A stretch of 64,000 bases of DNA. Origin: Paenibacillus sp. TCA20 (lineage in GTDB: Bacteria; Bacillota; Bacilli; Paenibacillales; Paenibacillaceae). Below, piece after piece: positions 22,321 through 31,536 of the stretch. A model generated the notes under the pieces. The model ran no database searches, was not told the origin of the DNA, and worked only from the letters and a program-made list of their open reading frames with translations. The number at the start of each line of letters is the position of its first letter. Positions within the stretch are counted from its first letter, which is position 1. The DNA lies in contig NZ_BBIW01000014.1 in the NCBI RefSeq assembly GCF_000732325.1, positions 62,001 to 126,000 of the forward strand, in the 5' to 3' direction. The position numbers and the translations under genes were made by a program.

Positions 22321-24273
22321 ATGGAGGCTATTCAGCAACGAATAAGTACAGCGGCTCAAGTGGATGAACAAGGGCTATCTCCTCAGCGTCCCGGACGCAA
22401 AAGAGGTCCGAATTTTAAGATGATGCTTAAGAACAGGGAGATGCAGGCGGCACTCGGCAGCGGGATGATGATGCTGGCAGCATGGGGGATCTCAGGCAGC
22501 TATGAGCTTATTTCTATCGTGCTGTATATAGCAGCTTATACGATAGGAGGATGGGCCAAAGCCAAGGAAGGTGTGGAGACACTCGTCAAAGACCGGGATT
22601 TGGACGTGAATCTTCTCATGATTGCTGCAGCCATGGGCGCAGCAGCGATCGGCTATTGGAATGAAGGAGCGATGCTCATCTTTATCTTTGCGCTCAGCGG
22701 TGCGCTTGAGAGCTACACGACGGAACGCAGTCATAAAGATATCTCCTCCTTGATTGGGTTGAAGCCAGAGACTGCGCTGCGACTGAAGGATGGGGCAGTA
22801 GAGCAGGTTGCAATCGAGCGGCTTCAGCCTGGAGATTTACTGCTGGTTAAACCGGGTGAAATATTGCCTTCTGACGGCAAAGTATACAAGGGCTATTCCG
22901 CTGTGAATCAAGCTTCTATTACAGGAGAATCGATTCCAGTGGAGAAGAGTGCAGGAGATCAGGTATATGCCGGCACAATGAACGGCGAAGGGGCTTTATA
23001 TATTGAAGTGACTCAGCCAGCCGATAATACATTATTCTCGAAGATCATCAAATTGGTAGAGGAGGCGCAATCCGAGGTCCCGGCTTCTCAGCGGTTCATT
23101 GAGAAATTTGAAGGGATTTATGCCAAATTAGTTGTCTTGATTACTCTCGTTCTTGTTCTAGCGATGCCGCTGCTGTTTGCCATCCCCTGGGGAGATGCTT
23201 TTTATAAGGCGATGGTATTCCTGGTTGTTGCTTCTCCGTGTGCTTTGGTTGCTTCGATCATGCCAGTAATGCTGTCTTCGATCTCAAGCAGTGCGAGAAG
23301 AGGGCTATTGTTTAAGGGTGGAGCACACGTAGAGAATATGGCGAAGACGGCGGTGGTGGCCTTTGACAAGACAGGGACCTTGACGAGAGGCGTTCCTGAA
23401 GTTACCGATTTGATCGCGGCCTCCGGGTATGACGAGATGACCCTTCTATCTCACGCGGCAGCAGTGGAAAGTCAGTCTACACATCCACTGGCAGAGGCGA
23501 TTGCAGCAAGGGCGATTGCAGCTGGAGCACAGCGGATCCAGGCTGACGATGTCCAGAATATCACCGGCTGGGGAATCAAGGGCAGAATTGCCGGGCAGTT
23601 ATGGAAGGTAGGTAAAACAGATGTGCTGGATGAGACCGATGCGGATCCGGCTTGGATACAGCTCAGGTCAGAGCTTGAGCGTGAGGGCAAGACGGTCTCC
23701 GTTATTATGCAGGAAGATCACATTGCGGGCCTGATCGCGATGCGGGATACGGTTCGTCCACAAGCAATGAAGGCGGTGAAACTGCTGCAAGAGCTTGGTA
23801 TCAAGGTAGCCATGCTGACGGGCGATCGTCAGGCTACAGCTGATGTCATTGCGAAGGAAACGGGAGTTGATCTCGTTTATGCCGGTCTGCTTCCAGAGCA
23901 AAAAGTAGAGAGAGTTCGCTCCCTGCGTGAGCAATATGGCCATGTCGTCATGGTTGGCGACGGCGTTAATGATGCTCCTGCACTAGCTGCGGCAACGGTA
24001 GGTATGGGCATGGGAATGTCGGGCAGCGGAACGGCCATAGAGGTCGCAGATGTGGTGCTGATGAACGATAACATTGAAGAGATCGCGTGGAGTGTGACAC
24101 AGTCAAGACGTGCCGCAAGAGTAGTGAAGCAGAACATCGTCTTTGCCATTAGCGTGATCACCATTTTGATTGCAGGAAATTTCATTTCTGAGCTGGCACT
24201 TCCTCTCGGTGTGATTGGACATGAGGGCAGTACAATTCTCGTGATTCTCAATGGACTTCGATTATTAAGGTGA
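22321..24273 (+). CDS. P1B-4-type metal-efflux ATPase (Fe/Co/Zn)
   Basis: The 650-residue heavy-metal P-type ATPase has the phosphatase loop TGES, phosphorylation motif DKTGTLT, HP motif STHPLAEA and hinge GDGVNDAPALA. The intramembrane motif is SPC (in VVASPCALVAS) rather than CPC, and the last helix carries HEGST before LNGLRLL. These are hallmarks of the P1B-4 group (CtpD, CoaT, and PfeT of B. subtilis), which export Fe(II), Co(II) or Zn(II). There is no N-terminal CxxC metal-binding domain. ATG 22321 is preferred over GTG 22312, which is too close to AAAGGA. A Fur-type box upstream favours iron. Confidence 0.9.
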   Translation: MEAIQQRISTAAQVDEQGLSPQRPGRKRGPNFKMMLKNREMQAALGSGMMMLAAWGISGSYELISIVLYIAAYTIGGWAKAKEGVETLVKDRDLDVNLLMIAAAMGAAAIGYWNEGAMLIFIFALSGALESYTTERSHKDISSLIGLKPETALRLKDGAVEQVAIERLQPGDLLLVKPGEILPSDGKVYKGYSAVNQASITGESIPVEKSAGDQVYAGTMNGEGALYIEVTQPADNTLFSKIIKLVEEAQSEVPASQRFIEKFEGIYAKLVVLITLVLVLAMPLLFAIPWGDAFYKAMVFLVVASPCALVASIMPVMLSSISSSARRGLLFKGGAHVENMAKTAVVAFDKTGTLTRGVPEVTDLIAASGYDEMTLLSHAAAVESQSTHPLAEAIAARAIAAGAQRIQADDVQNITGWGIKGRIAGQLWKVGKTDVLDETDADPAWIQLRSELEREGKTVSVIMQEDHIAGLIAMRDTVRPQAMKAVKLLQELGIKVAMLTGDRQATADVIAKETGVDLVYAGLLPEQKVERVRSLREQYGHVVMVGDGVNDAPALAAATVGMGMGMSGSGTAIEVADVVLMNDNIEEIAWSVTQSRRAARVVKQNIVFAISVITILIAGNFISELALPLGVIGHEGSTILVILNGLRLLR

Positions 24274-24302
24274 ATGGATCACATAGACACGAGCACCATA
24301 AT

Positions 24303-24356
24303 AAAAGCGCCGTTTGCTCCTGCAGGCTTCAAGCCTGGGGCAAACGACGCTTTTTG
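24303..24356. terminator. Bidirectional terminator hairpin
   Basis: AAAAGCG, CGTTTGC and CAGGCTT arms pair with AAGCCTG, GCAAACG and CGCTTTTT with one small bulge. It lies between the convergent ATPase and ZIP genes. Confidence 0.88.
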
Positions 24357-24428
24357 CTGCTATATAACGTAAGCTTCGTTCTCATAGGATTCATGAAGCC
24401 TGTGAGAAAAATTTGCTGTAGGATCGGA

Positions 24429-25160
24429 TCAGAATAACTCGGTGAGTGTAATCATCGTAATCAGTCCCAGGATGAAAGAGATCGTCGCCACTCGCTGGTT
24501 GCCGTCTCCATGGCTCTCCGGAATAAGCTCCTTATATACGATGAACATCATGGCTCCGGCTGCGAAGGCAAGGCCATAAGGCACGAGTCCATCAACGACA
24601 CTACTAAGCGAATAACCGATAATGCTGGTCACAATTTCTACTGCACCCGTTAAAGTGGCAATACCCAGTGCCTTGAACCGGCCGATATTCTGATTAACGA
24701 GGAAGAGAGCAACGAGAAACCCCTCCGGCGCATTTTGCAGTCCGATGGACAGCGCAATCAAATTACCTAAGCTGTCATCTCCACTGGCATAGCTGACGCC
24801 GACAGACAAGCCTTCAGGCAAGTTGTGCATCGTTATGGCAGCAATGATAAGAAACGCTTTGCCTTCAATATTAAAGGGACGCGATTCTGGATTTTCCAGA
24901 TCAATATGCGGTATATACATTTCCAGCACCAAGAGAACGATACTGCCCGCAAGGATCCCTATGAACAGAACCAATAGATTAGATTGACCCAGTGCTTCTG
25001 GAATAAGACTGTAGAGTGAAGCTGAGGTCATAATTCCGGCCGCATAGGCCAGCAAAATGTCCCGGAGCCGGTGTGTGACCTTGCGCATAAACAAGATCGG
25101 GATGGCTCCAAGCCCTGTAGACAGAGCGGATATAACACTTCCTATTAATGCTTCAACCAT
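24429..25160 (-). CDS. ZIP-family divalent metal transporter
   Basis: This 243-residue transporter of the ZIP (ZupT-like) family has eight predicted helices. The metal-binding motifs HNLPEG in helix 4 and the related QNAPEG in helix 5 are both present. It should import Zn, Fe or Mn. The start is ATG at 25160, with GGAGGG about 14 bases upstream. It is convergent with the P1B-4 exporter and divergent from trxB. A PerR-like box lies about 110 bases upstream of the start codon, suggesting control by metal or peroxide. Confidence 0.9.
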   Translation of the reverse strand: MVEALIGSVISALSTGLGAIPILFMRKVTHRLRDILLAYAAGIMTSASLYSLIPEALGQSNLLVLFIGILAGSIVLLVLEMYIPHIDLENPESRPFNIEGKAFLIIAAITMHNLPEGLSVGVSYASGDDSLGNLIALSIGLQNAPEGFLVALFLVNQNIGRFKALGIATLTGAVEIVTSIIGYSLSSVVDGLVPYGLAFAAGAMMFIVYKELIPESHGDGNQRVATISFILGLITMITLTELF

Positions 25161-25268
25161 ATCTTTTTTTACTCCCTCCTCTAATGCAGCACATCTATAA
25201 TTCAGGTGACATCAACCGACAAATGAGCATTGACATCGACTTTGAAATTGCTCATAATGATGACTAGA

Positions 25269-25283
25269 TTAGAATTATTATAA
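25269..25283. promoter_or_regulatory. PerR-like box TTAGAATTATTATAA
   Basis: It matches the PerR consensus TTATAATNATTATAA at 13 of 14 fixed positions. It could control the ZIP transporter, trxB, or both. Fur and Zur boxes of the same 7-1-7 design match less well. Confidence 0.55.
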
Positions 25284-25426
25284 ATTATGTATTCCATTTC
25301 CGTAAAGTTGACGATTTCTTGAACAGGTGGAGTCATTCAATACATTATTCATGATCCTTTTTCTGGTGACAACTCTTTTTTGAGTTTATGTTGTGTTACA
25401 GGTTCTAATACATATTGTATGTTTGC

Positions 25427-25457
25427 TTGACACCAGTTCATTCAAAGTATGTATATT
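25427..25457 (+). promoter_or_regulatory. Promoter of trxB
   Basis: TTGACA at 25427-25432 is followed by TGTATATT; the -10 is TGTATA at a 17-base spacer or TATATT at 19. The -35 is perfect. Confidence 0.6.
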
Positions 25458-25493
25458 GCAGCAATTTGCGGATAGCAGCGGGAGGTTATTTAA

Positions 25494-26435
25494 ATGTATA
25501 AATCAGTCATTATCGGTACAGGCCCTGCGGGTCTGACAGCAGCGATTTATCTCGCTCGTGCCAATCTAAGTCCACTTGTCATTGAAGGCCCGGAACCGGG
25601 TGGTCAATTGACCACGACGACTGAAGTAGAGAATTTCCCTGGCTTCCCAGAAGGAATTATGGGACCAGAGCTTATGGATAATATGCGTAAACAAGCCGAG
25701 CGTTTCGGTGCTGAATTCCGCACAGGTTGGGTGAACAGCATTGATATGGCTCAGCGTCCTTTCAAGATTCAAGTTGAGGGGCAGGGTGAGATCGTGTCCG
25801 AAACCGTTATCTTGTCTACAGGAGCATCTGCCAAGTATCTTGGAATTCCTGGGGAGCAGGAGAACGTGGGTTATGGTGTCAGCACTTGCGCGACATGCGA
25901 CGGCTTCTTCTTCCGTGGTAAAGAAATCGTAGTGATCGGCGGCGGTGATTCCGCTCTGGAAGAAGCGAACTTCCTGACTCGCTTCGCTTCCAAAGTAACA
26001 CTGGTACACCGTCGTGAAGAGCTTCGTGCTTCGAAGATCATGCAGGACCGTGCCCGCAGCAACGAGAAGATCGAGTGGGCGCTTAACCGTACACCGGTTG
26101 AGATTGTTGCTGGTGAAGGCGGAGTTAAGGGCGTTAAGGTGCTTAACAATGCTACTGGAGAAGAAGAGATGATTGAAGTAAGCGGCGTATTCGTAGCGAT
26201 TGGTCACAATCCGAACACGGGCTTCTTGAACGGCCAAGTAACGATTGACTCCAATGGTTATATTGTTGTGAATCCTGGAACGAGCGAAACGAACGTTCCT
26301 GGCGTATTCGCTTGCGGTGACGTACAAGATACACGTTATAGACAAGCCATTACAGCAGCAGGCAGCGGATGCAAAGCAGCGATTGATGCTGAGAAATTCA
26401 TCGAAAGCCTGGAGCATAGCGCAGTTGCTAACTAA
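25494..26435 (+). CDS. trxB: Thioredoxin reductase
   Basis: This 313-residue flavoenzyme reduces thioredoxin with NADPH in the cytoplasm. It has the FAD motif GTGPAGL near the N-terminus, redox-active CATC (in STCATCDGFF), the NADPH motif GGGDSALEEA and the C-terminal FACGDVQD FAD block. Length is normal for low-molecular-weight reductases. ATG 25494 follows GGGAGG. A glutaredoxin-like gene starts 54 bases later, probably on the same transcript. Confidence 0.96.
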   Translation: MYKSVIIGTGPAGLTAAIYLARANLSPLVIEGPEPGGQLTTTTEVENFPGFPEGIMGPELMDNMRKQAERFGAEFRTGWVNSIDMAQRPFKIQVEGQGEIVSETVILSTGASAKYLGIPGEQENVGYGVSTCATCDGFFFRGKEIVVIGGGDSALEEANFLTRFASKVTLVHRREELRASKIMQDRARSNEKIEWALNRTPVEIVAGEGGVKGVKVLNNATGEEEMIEVSGVFVAIGHNPNTGFLNGQVTIDSNGYIVVNPGTSETNVPGVFACGDVQDTRYRQAITAAGSGCKAAIDAEKFIESLEHSAVAN

Positions 26436-26489
26436 TAGAGCTTTAGCTTAACTTATTAATTTAAAATTTCTTCTTACGAGGTGAATATG

Positions 26490-26726
26490 ATGGATAAAGC
26501 AATAGTATATACTTCTACCAACTGTCCGCATTGCCGTCAGGTGAAGAGCTATCTCACAGAGAACGGCATTGAGTATGAAGAGCGCAATATCGAACAGAGC
26601 GACGAATTTGCACAGCAAGTATGGGATATGGGGCTTCGTGCAGTACCTGTAACCGTGCTTGGCGAGCACCGTATCGTTGGCATGAACAAATTGCAGTTCC
26701 ACAAGGCACTTAATCCGCAAGGATAA
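26490..26726 (+). CDS. Glutaredoxin-family protein (NrdH-like)
   Basis: The 78-residue redoxin has the active site CPHC (in TNCPHCRQVK), the cis-proline in RAVPVTVLG and the glutaredoxin-fold length. Its closeness to trxB suggests it is reduced by thioredoxin reductase in the manner of NrdH redoxins (inference). Of the two adjacent ATGs, 26490 is better spaced from GAGGTG at 26478-26483. Confidence 0.88.
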   Translation: MDKAIVYTSTNCPHCRQVKSYLTENGIEYEERNIEQSDEFAQQVWDMGLRAVPVTVLGEHRIVGMNKLQFHKALNPQG

Positions 26727-26744
26727 GATATGAAGTCGTAGCAT

Positions 26745-26869
26745 AACCGCACCCTGTGTAGTAGTTGTTCCCTCACCTAATAGAGAACAGAGGCATCGAT
26801 AAGATGGATTTGTTCTCGGTTACAAGAGAGTAAGGGACACAGCCGCTGAGGGGTGCGGTTTTTCTTTTT
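26745..26869 (+). ncRNA. Structured RNA, possibly 6S-like
   Basis: Ends pair as AACCGCACCC (26745-26754) with GGGTGCGGTT (26851-26860), followed by a T-rich tail. Inside, TGTGT pairs with ACACA and TCCCT (26769-26773) with AGGGA (26833-26837). Nine unpaired bases lie on the left and nine on the right at offset positions, making an asymmetric central bubble. A terminal arm GAGAACA (26783-26789)/TGTTCTC (26811-26817) has an inner CATC/GATG. A closing stem, bubble and long arm are the design of 6S RNA, and the GTAGTTGTTCCC bubble strand is reminiscent of Bacillus 6S. At about 125 bases it is shorter than usual 6S (about 180-200). It could simply be a long terminator. Confidence 0.4.
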
Positions 26870-26894
26870 GCTGTAAGATGGGTAGTATAGTGTT

Positions 26895-28316
26895 GTGAAT
26901 AACATTAGAAAGATGCAACGAAAATGGGGCGATGTCGGATTGAAAAGAGAATCCTATGGATATAGAAGATGGGTTAACTACATTTTAATACTGCTGGCAG
27001 TTGTGCTGCTCACCTCTTGCAATGCAGGGGATTCAGGTACTTCCTTACCAGAGCTGCCCGGCTCGAATCGCGGACCTGACGAAGAAGGAGCGAACTCCGG
27101 CTCCGATGCACCATCCGATTCAGATGCTGGCAGCGAATCGGAATCGGATGCAGAGGAGGGCCAAACATCCATACCACCGAAGCATGACGATCAAGATCTA
27201 TTGCCTGAGCAGGAGGCGGCCATGGAGCAGCTCGCTAACCTGTCAATCGAGGACAAGATCGGACAAATGATTATATCCGGTTTTCCTGGGACAGAGCTGG
27301 ATACAGAAGCAGAAGATTTAATTCGTAAGGGACAGCTGGGCGGTGTCATCTTGTTTGGCCCGAATATCCATGATCAGAAGCAGCTTCAATCCTTGATCAA
27401 TGAAGTCAAGAAGAGCAATGGAGAGGGACAGCTGCCCTTGTTCATTTCTGTGGATGAGGAAGGGGGACGCGTCTCAAGGCTTCCTGAAGGGAAAACAGAA
27501 TTTCCATCGAACCGACAGATAGGGAAGTATAACAATGCGGATTTATCTGCCCAGATCGGAAGTGTCATTGGGACAGAGCTCGGAGCGTTCGGTTTTAATC
27601 TCAATTTTGCTCCGGTGCTCGATATTTTCAGCAATCCGGAGAATACCGTGATAGGAAACCGTTCGTTTGGAGATTCGGCAGAAACGGTCTCCGAGCTCGG
27701 TATTGCTACTATGAAAGGGATGCAGGAAGCCGGCGTCATTGCGGCTGTGAAGCATTTTCCAGGACATGGAGATACGAAGGTCGATTCGCATATTGGCCTG
27801 CCCGTTGTTCAGAAGACGAAGGAAGAGCTTGCTGAGCTGGAGCTGGTACCTTTTCAGGCAGCGATAGAAGATGGGGCAGACATGATGATGGCTGCGCACA
27901 TCCAATACCCTCAGATTGATGCTTCACTCCGGCCTGCTTCCTTGTCAGAGGTCATGCTCAGTGCTCTGCTCCGTGAGGAGATGGGATATGATGGGGTTGT
28001 CATTACCGATGATCTTGAAATGGGTGCAATTCAGCAAAATTACGGATCCGGTGAGGCAGCACTGATGGCAATTCAGGCAGGAGCCGACGTCGTACTGTTC
28101 GGTCATACACCAGCCAAAGCGGAGAAGGCGTATAACACGCTTTTACAGGCTGTGCGGAAGGGAGAGCTCTCGGCTGAAGATATTGATCGGAAGGTGCTCC
28201 GGATTCTAACTCTTAAATACAAATACGAACTAACGAATGAGCCGGTGGAGGAATCGGCATTGCAGGTCGTGGGATCAAGTGAACATCAGCAGATTGCGGA
28301 TCAGCTGAAAAAATAA
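26895..28316 (+). CDS. nagZ: GH3 beta-N-acetylhexosaminidase lipoprotein (NagZ-type)
   Basis: This 473-residue glycoside hydrolase family 3 enzyme removes terminal N-acetylglucosamine from muropeptides. An N-terminal helix ends in a lipobox (LLTSC), so it is anchored outside. An acidic, Ser/Glu/Asp-rich linker spans about residues 45-100. The catalytic domain follows with KHFPGHGDT and the DDLEMGAI aspartate motif, both typical of NagZ. The start is uncertain: GTG 26895 is the longest option, with ATG 26913 and TTG 26940 also possible, all poorly supported by RBS. It belongs to cell wall turnover. Confidence 0.88.
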   Translation: MNNIRKMQRKWGDVGLKRESYGYRRWVNYILILLAVVLLTSCNAGDSGTSLPELPGSNRGPDEEGANSGSDAPSDSDAGSESESDAEEGQTSIPPKHDDQDLLPEQEAAMEQLANLSIEDKIGQMIISGFPGTELDTEAEDLIRKGQLGGVILFGPNIHDQKQLQSLINEVKKSNGEGQLPLFISVDEEGGRVSRLPEGKTEFPSNRQIGKYNNADLSAQIGSVIGTELGAFGFNLNFAPVLDIFSNPENTVIGNRSFGDSAETVSELGIATMKGMQEAGVIAAVKHFPGHGDTKVDSHIGLPVVQKTKEELAELELVPFQAAIEDGADMMMAAHIQYPQIDASLRPASLSEVMLSALLREEMGYDGVVITDDLEMGAIQQNYGSGEAALMAIQAGADVVLFGHTPAKAEKAYNTLLQAVRKGELSAEDIDRKVLRILTLKYKYELTNEPVEESALQVVGSSEHQQIADQLKK

Positions 28317-28354
28317 AACCAGTATAAACTAAGGCATCATACGTGAAAATACCC

Positions 28355-28397
28355 TGCGGACTAGACTCTATGTTAGAGTCATAGCCCACAGGGTACA
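28355..28397. terminator. Hairpin between convergent genes
   Basis: TACCCTG pairs with CAGGGTA and the inner GACTCTA with TAGAGTC; neither side has a strong T run. It lies between nagZ and the small minus-strand gene. Confidence 0.5.
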
Positions 28398-28428
28398 ATT
28401 AAACGTGCTGATGCCTATTACTGCTGTT

Positions 28429-28641
28429 TTAAAAGAAATACCACATAAACCACTGGAATATGCCGTAGACGGCTACTCCGGATACGATATACCACAAGGC
28501 TTGTTTCTTCCTGCCTTGAAACAATCTGAGGATACCTAGACTAGCCAAAGGTGCGATTATAATTAGGAACAGTAAAACAGCAATAAACATCGCGGCTGAA
28601 ATATCTGATGTATCCACATAAGTCACACGAATTCTCTCCAT
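28429..28641 (-). CDS. Small two-helix membrane protein, unknown
   Basis: The 70-residue protein starts at ATG 28641 (MERIRVTYVD) and has helices near residues 14-38 and 48-69 joined by a basic loop QGRKK. A longer frame upstream begins with TTG and is less likely. I see no clear ribosome binding site. No family was recognised, and its location between nagZ and xylR says little about its job. Confidence 0.55.
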   Translation of the reverse strand: MERIRVTYVDTSDISAAMFIAVLLFLIIIAPLASLGILRLFQGRKKQALWYIVSGVAVYGIFQWFMWYFF

Positions 28642-28820
28642 TTCGTACGTAAGGTATACACACAAAGGTAAGACTCTGCTGTGATAAATGACACACAATT
28701 AGATTCATTATACCTTGAAATAGAGGGCATGCGACGATAAAATGGGACAATTTTTTGTCTGAATTAGTAAATATTTAACAGTTCAATGAATTACACTGCT
28801 ATAAATCATCTGGTGTACAC

Positions 28821-29981
28821 TTATGCACTCACTCGAATGTGACCTAGAAATTGGGAGATTGCTCCATATGCGGAACCGATCAGGGTTGATTTGCTGCCGA
28901 GCTGTGCGAAGCTGATCTGCAGACTGCGCATGTGATACGGCAGTGTCCTCTCTGCGACGACTTGCTGAAGCGAGTCTTCCATATATTCTCTAGCCTCGGA
29001 CAGCGGTCCTCCCACAATAATTCGTTCCGGGTTAAAGCTGTTGACGATATTCGTAATGCCGATGCCCAGTCGATGCCCGATGCTTCGATACAGCTCAAGC
29101 ACAGCAGAATCCCCCTGTTCGGCATAAGCTACCAGCTCGGCTGTTGTCCCTGCTGGAATCTGAAGATTTGGGTCGCTATACGCCTTCTCTGAGGCATAGA
29201 GCTCCCAGCAGCCTCGATTACCGCAGGTGCATTGTTTTCCTTCTGCATCAATGGACATATGTCCTGTCTCACCTGCATATCCCCAAGCTCCTTTATACAG
29301 CCCGCCGTCAATCATGATCCCCGAGCCAATCCCTGAGCCTGCACTAATATAGATGAGATGACGCATTCCCTTACCTGCTCCAAAGTGAAGCTCGCCGGAA
29401 GCACCGGCATTCGCTTCATTGTCTATCGTTACAGGAAGCCCGAGCTCTTCCTCCAGCATGCTCGCCAGCGGCACCGTGTTCCAGCCAAGGTTCGGTGCGA
29501 AGAGGATCGTACCCTCCTCGTCTACCATTCCTGGCACGCCAACCCCTATGCCTATGACCCCATGCGGCGATAAGGGAGCCTCGGTCTGCAGTTGTTTGGT
29601 CATTGTGATGATCCTGGCAGTGACGGATGGAATATCGTGATCGGTAAGAGGAAGAGAGGTTTCATGCACGATATTTCCCGCAAGATCGGTTAGTACACCG
29701 CGAAGCTTCGCAACAGTCAGCTCAATGCCGACCGCATAACCTGCCGTATTATTAAACAGCAGCATGAGCGGTTTGCGTCCGCCGCTGGATTGGCCTGGAC
29801 CGAGCTCGGTGACGAGATGATTCTCAATTAACTCCGTAACCAGATTGGAAACAGTTGCCTTATTCAGTCCGGTGAGCTCCGATACTCTTGCTCTTGAGAG
29901 CGGGGCGTGCTCCCGGATCGTGCTCAGAATAATGGACTTATTTATTTTCTTGACCAGAGCCTGATCTCCGGTAATCGCCAT
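28821..29981 (-). CDS. xylR: Xylose operon repressor (ROK family)
   Basis: The 386-residue ROK-family regulator has an N-terminal winged helix (residues 10-65; LSRARVSELTGLNKATVSNLV). The sugar-kinase-like domain carries the zinc motif CTCGNRGCWELYAS. It binds a xylose-operon operator and is released by xylose. Its gene is divergent from xylA, with a 25-bp palindrome between them (30046-30070), as in Bacillus. The start ATG 29981 precedes AITGDQALVKKIN, a usual XylR N-terminus. Confidence 0.93.
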   Translation of the reverse strand: MAITGDQALVKKINKSIILSTIREHAPLSRARVSELTGLNKATVSNLVTELIENHLVTELGPGQSSGGRKPLMLLFNNTAGYAVGIELTVAKLRGVLTDLAGNIVHETSLPLTDHDIPSVTARIITMTKQLQTEAPLSPHGVIGIGVGVPGMVDEEGTILFAPNLGWNTVPLASMLEEELGLPVTIDNEANAGASGELHFGAGKGMRHLIYISAGSGIGSGIMIDGGLYKGAWGYAGETGHMSIDAEGKQCTCGNRGCWELYASEKAYSDPNLQIPAGTTAELVAYAEQGDSAVLELYRSIGHRLGIGITNIVNSFNPERIIVGGPLSEAREYMEDSLQQVVAERTLPYHMRSLQISFAQLGSKSTLIGSAYGAISQFLGHIRVSA

Positions 29982-30045
29982 GGATAAAGCACATCCCTTG
30001 TGATGATATAAAGACTATTGTAACGAAAATCATTTCAAAAAACAA

Positions 30046-30070
30046 ACTTTGTTTAACCAATAGACAAAGT
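30046..30070. promoter_or_regulatory. XylR operator
   Basis: ACTTTGT and ACAAAGT form 7-bp perfect arms of a 25-bp element, the same size as the known Bacillus xyl operator and with related arms. It lies about 22 bp before the xylA -10-like TATAAC (30087-30092), so binding would block polymerase. Confidence 0.75.
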
Positions 30071-30094
30071 ATTTCGAGTGTGATAGTATAACGG

Positions 30095-30108
30095 TGTAAA
30101 CGATTTCG
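30095..30108. promoter_or_regulatory. cre-like site TGTAAACGATTTCG
   Basis: It matches the CcpA cre consensus except at the last two positions and lies just after the predicted xylA transcription start, where catabolite repression usually acts. It overlaps TTTCGCGAAA, a separate small palindrome. Confidence 0.5.
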
Positions 30109-30148
30109 CGAAACAGTTTTAAACTAATTTTGAGGAGGGCTTTGTAAC

Positions 30149-31465
30149 ATGGCCTATTTTGAATCCGTTAATAAAATTGCTTATGAAGGTAAAGATTCCA
30201 AGAATCCTTTTGCATTTAAATTCTATAATCCTGAAGAAGTCGTAGCCGGCAAATCAATGGAAGAGCATTTCCGTTTCGGTATGGCTTACTGGCACACACT
30301 TACAGCTGGCGGTTCTGACCCGTTCGGTACAGATACGGCAGTTCGCTCTTATGATAAATATTCCGGTATGGATCTGGCTAAAGTCCGCGTAGAGGCTGCT
30401 TTTGAATTCATGGAGAAAATGAACCTTCCATACTTCTGCTTCCATGACGTGGATATTGCTCCAGAAGGAAGCTCACTTCGTGAGTTCTACAGCAACATCG
30501 ATACGATTGTTGACCTGATTGAAGAGCAAATGAAAGCGACAGGCAAGAAGCTGCTCTGGAACACAGCAAACATGTTTACCAACCCTCGCTTCATGCACGG
30601 TGCTGCTTCGACTTGCAACGCAGACGTATATGCTCATGCAGCAGCTCAAATCAAGAAGGGTCTTGAAGTAGGTAAACGCCTTGGCGCTGATAACTATGTA
30701 TTCTGGGGCGGTCGTGAAGGTTATGACACTCTCTTGAACACGGACATGCAGCTGGAGCAGGACAACATCGCCCGCATGTTCCATATGGCTGTTGATTATG
30801 CCAAAGAAATCGGCTTTGACGCTCAATTCCTGATCGAGCCTAAACCAAAAGAGCCGACAAAACATCAATATGACTTTGATGCAGCTACATCCATCGCGTT
30901 CTTGCAGAAGTACGGCTTGGACAAGCACTTCAAGCTGAATCTTGAAGCGAACCATGCAACACTTGCTGGTCATACATTTGACCACGAAATCCGCGTTGCC
31001 CGCATCAACGGCATGCTCGGATCCCTCGATGCGAACCAAGGCGATCTGCTGATCGGATGGGATACAGATGAATTCCCTGTAGATATCTATGATGCAACAC
31101 TGACAATGTACGAAGTTCTGAAGAACGGCGGCCTTGGCAAAGGCGGCGTAAACTTTGATGCCAAAGTTCGTCGTGCTTCCTTCGAAGCAGAAGATCTGTT
31201 CCTCGCTCACATCGCAGGTATGGATACTTATGCGAAAGGTCTTAAGGTTGCAGCTAAACTGATCGAAGATCGCGTATTCGATGATTTCATCGAGAAACGC
31301 TACTCCAGCTTCAAAGAAGGCGTCGGTGCTGAGGTTGTTGAAGGCAAAGCAACACTTGCTTCCCTGGCTGAGTATGCACTGAACAATGAAACACCTCGCA
31401 AGAATGAATCCGGCCGTCAAGAGCTGCTCAAAGCAACTCTTAACCAATACATCTTGGCTGACTAA
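30149..31465 (+). CDS. xylA: Xylose isomerase
   Basis: This 438-residue class II xylose isomerase interconverts D-xylose and D-xylulose in the cytoplasm. It has the catalytic His in YFCFHDVD, the metal-binding Glu in FLIEPKPKEPTKHQYD, and the ANHATLAGH and GSLDANQGD blocks. ATG 30149 follows GAGGAGGG. It is the first gene of xylAB, controlled by the adjacent operator. A terminator hairpin lies between it and xylB, which may lower xylB expression. Confidence 0.97.
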   Translation: MAYFESVNKIAYEGKDSKNPFAFKFYNPEEVVAGKSMEEHFRFGMAYWHTLTAGGSDPFGTDTAVRSYDKYSGMDLAKVRVEAAFEFMEKMNLPYFCFHDVDIAPEGSSLREFYSNIDTIVDLIEEQMKATGKKLLWNTANMFTNPRFMHGAASTCNADVYAHAAAQIKKGLEVGKRLGADNYVFWGGREGYDTLLNTDMQLEQDNIARMFHMAVDYAKEIGFDAQFLIEPKPKEPTKHQYDFDAATSIAFLQKYGLDKHFKLNLEANHATLAGHTFDHEIRVARINGMLGSLDANQGDLLIGWDTDEFPVDIYDATLTMYEVLKNGGLGKGGVNFDAKVRRASFEAEDLFLAHIAGMDTYAKGLKVAAKLIEDRVFDDFIEKRYSSFKEGVGAEVVEGKATLASLAEYALNNETPRKNESGRQELLKATLNQYILAD

Positions 31466-31536
31466 TCGTCCCGCCGGTTTAAGCAATACAAGCATGATTT
31501 AAGAGCCAATAGGACGTTTTATGAGAAGCCTTTCGG

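Larger units (their letters stand above)
25161..25493. other. Divergent regulatory region between ZIP and trxB genes
   Basis: The region is about 330 bases with no gene. It holds a 7-1-7 PerR/Fur-family box (25269-25283) and a SigA-type promoter for trxB (25427-25457). The rest is AT-rich and unremarkable. Confidence 0.6.

Noticed and set aside
25566..26417. 283-codon open frame opposite trxB
   Set aside because: It is antisense to a clear thioredoxin reductase with no RBS or recognisable motif.
30473..31495. 340-codon open frame opposite xylA
   Set aside because: It is antisense to a clear xylose isomerase, lacks an RBS and has a cysteine/phenylalanine-rich composition typical of shadow frames.
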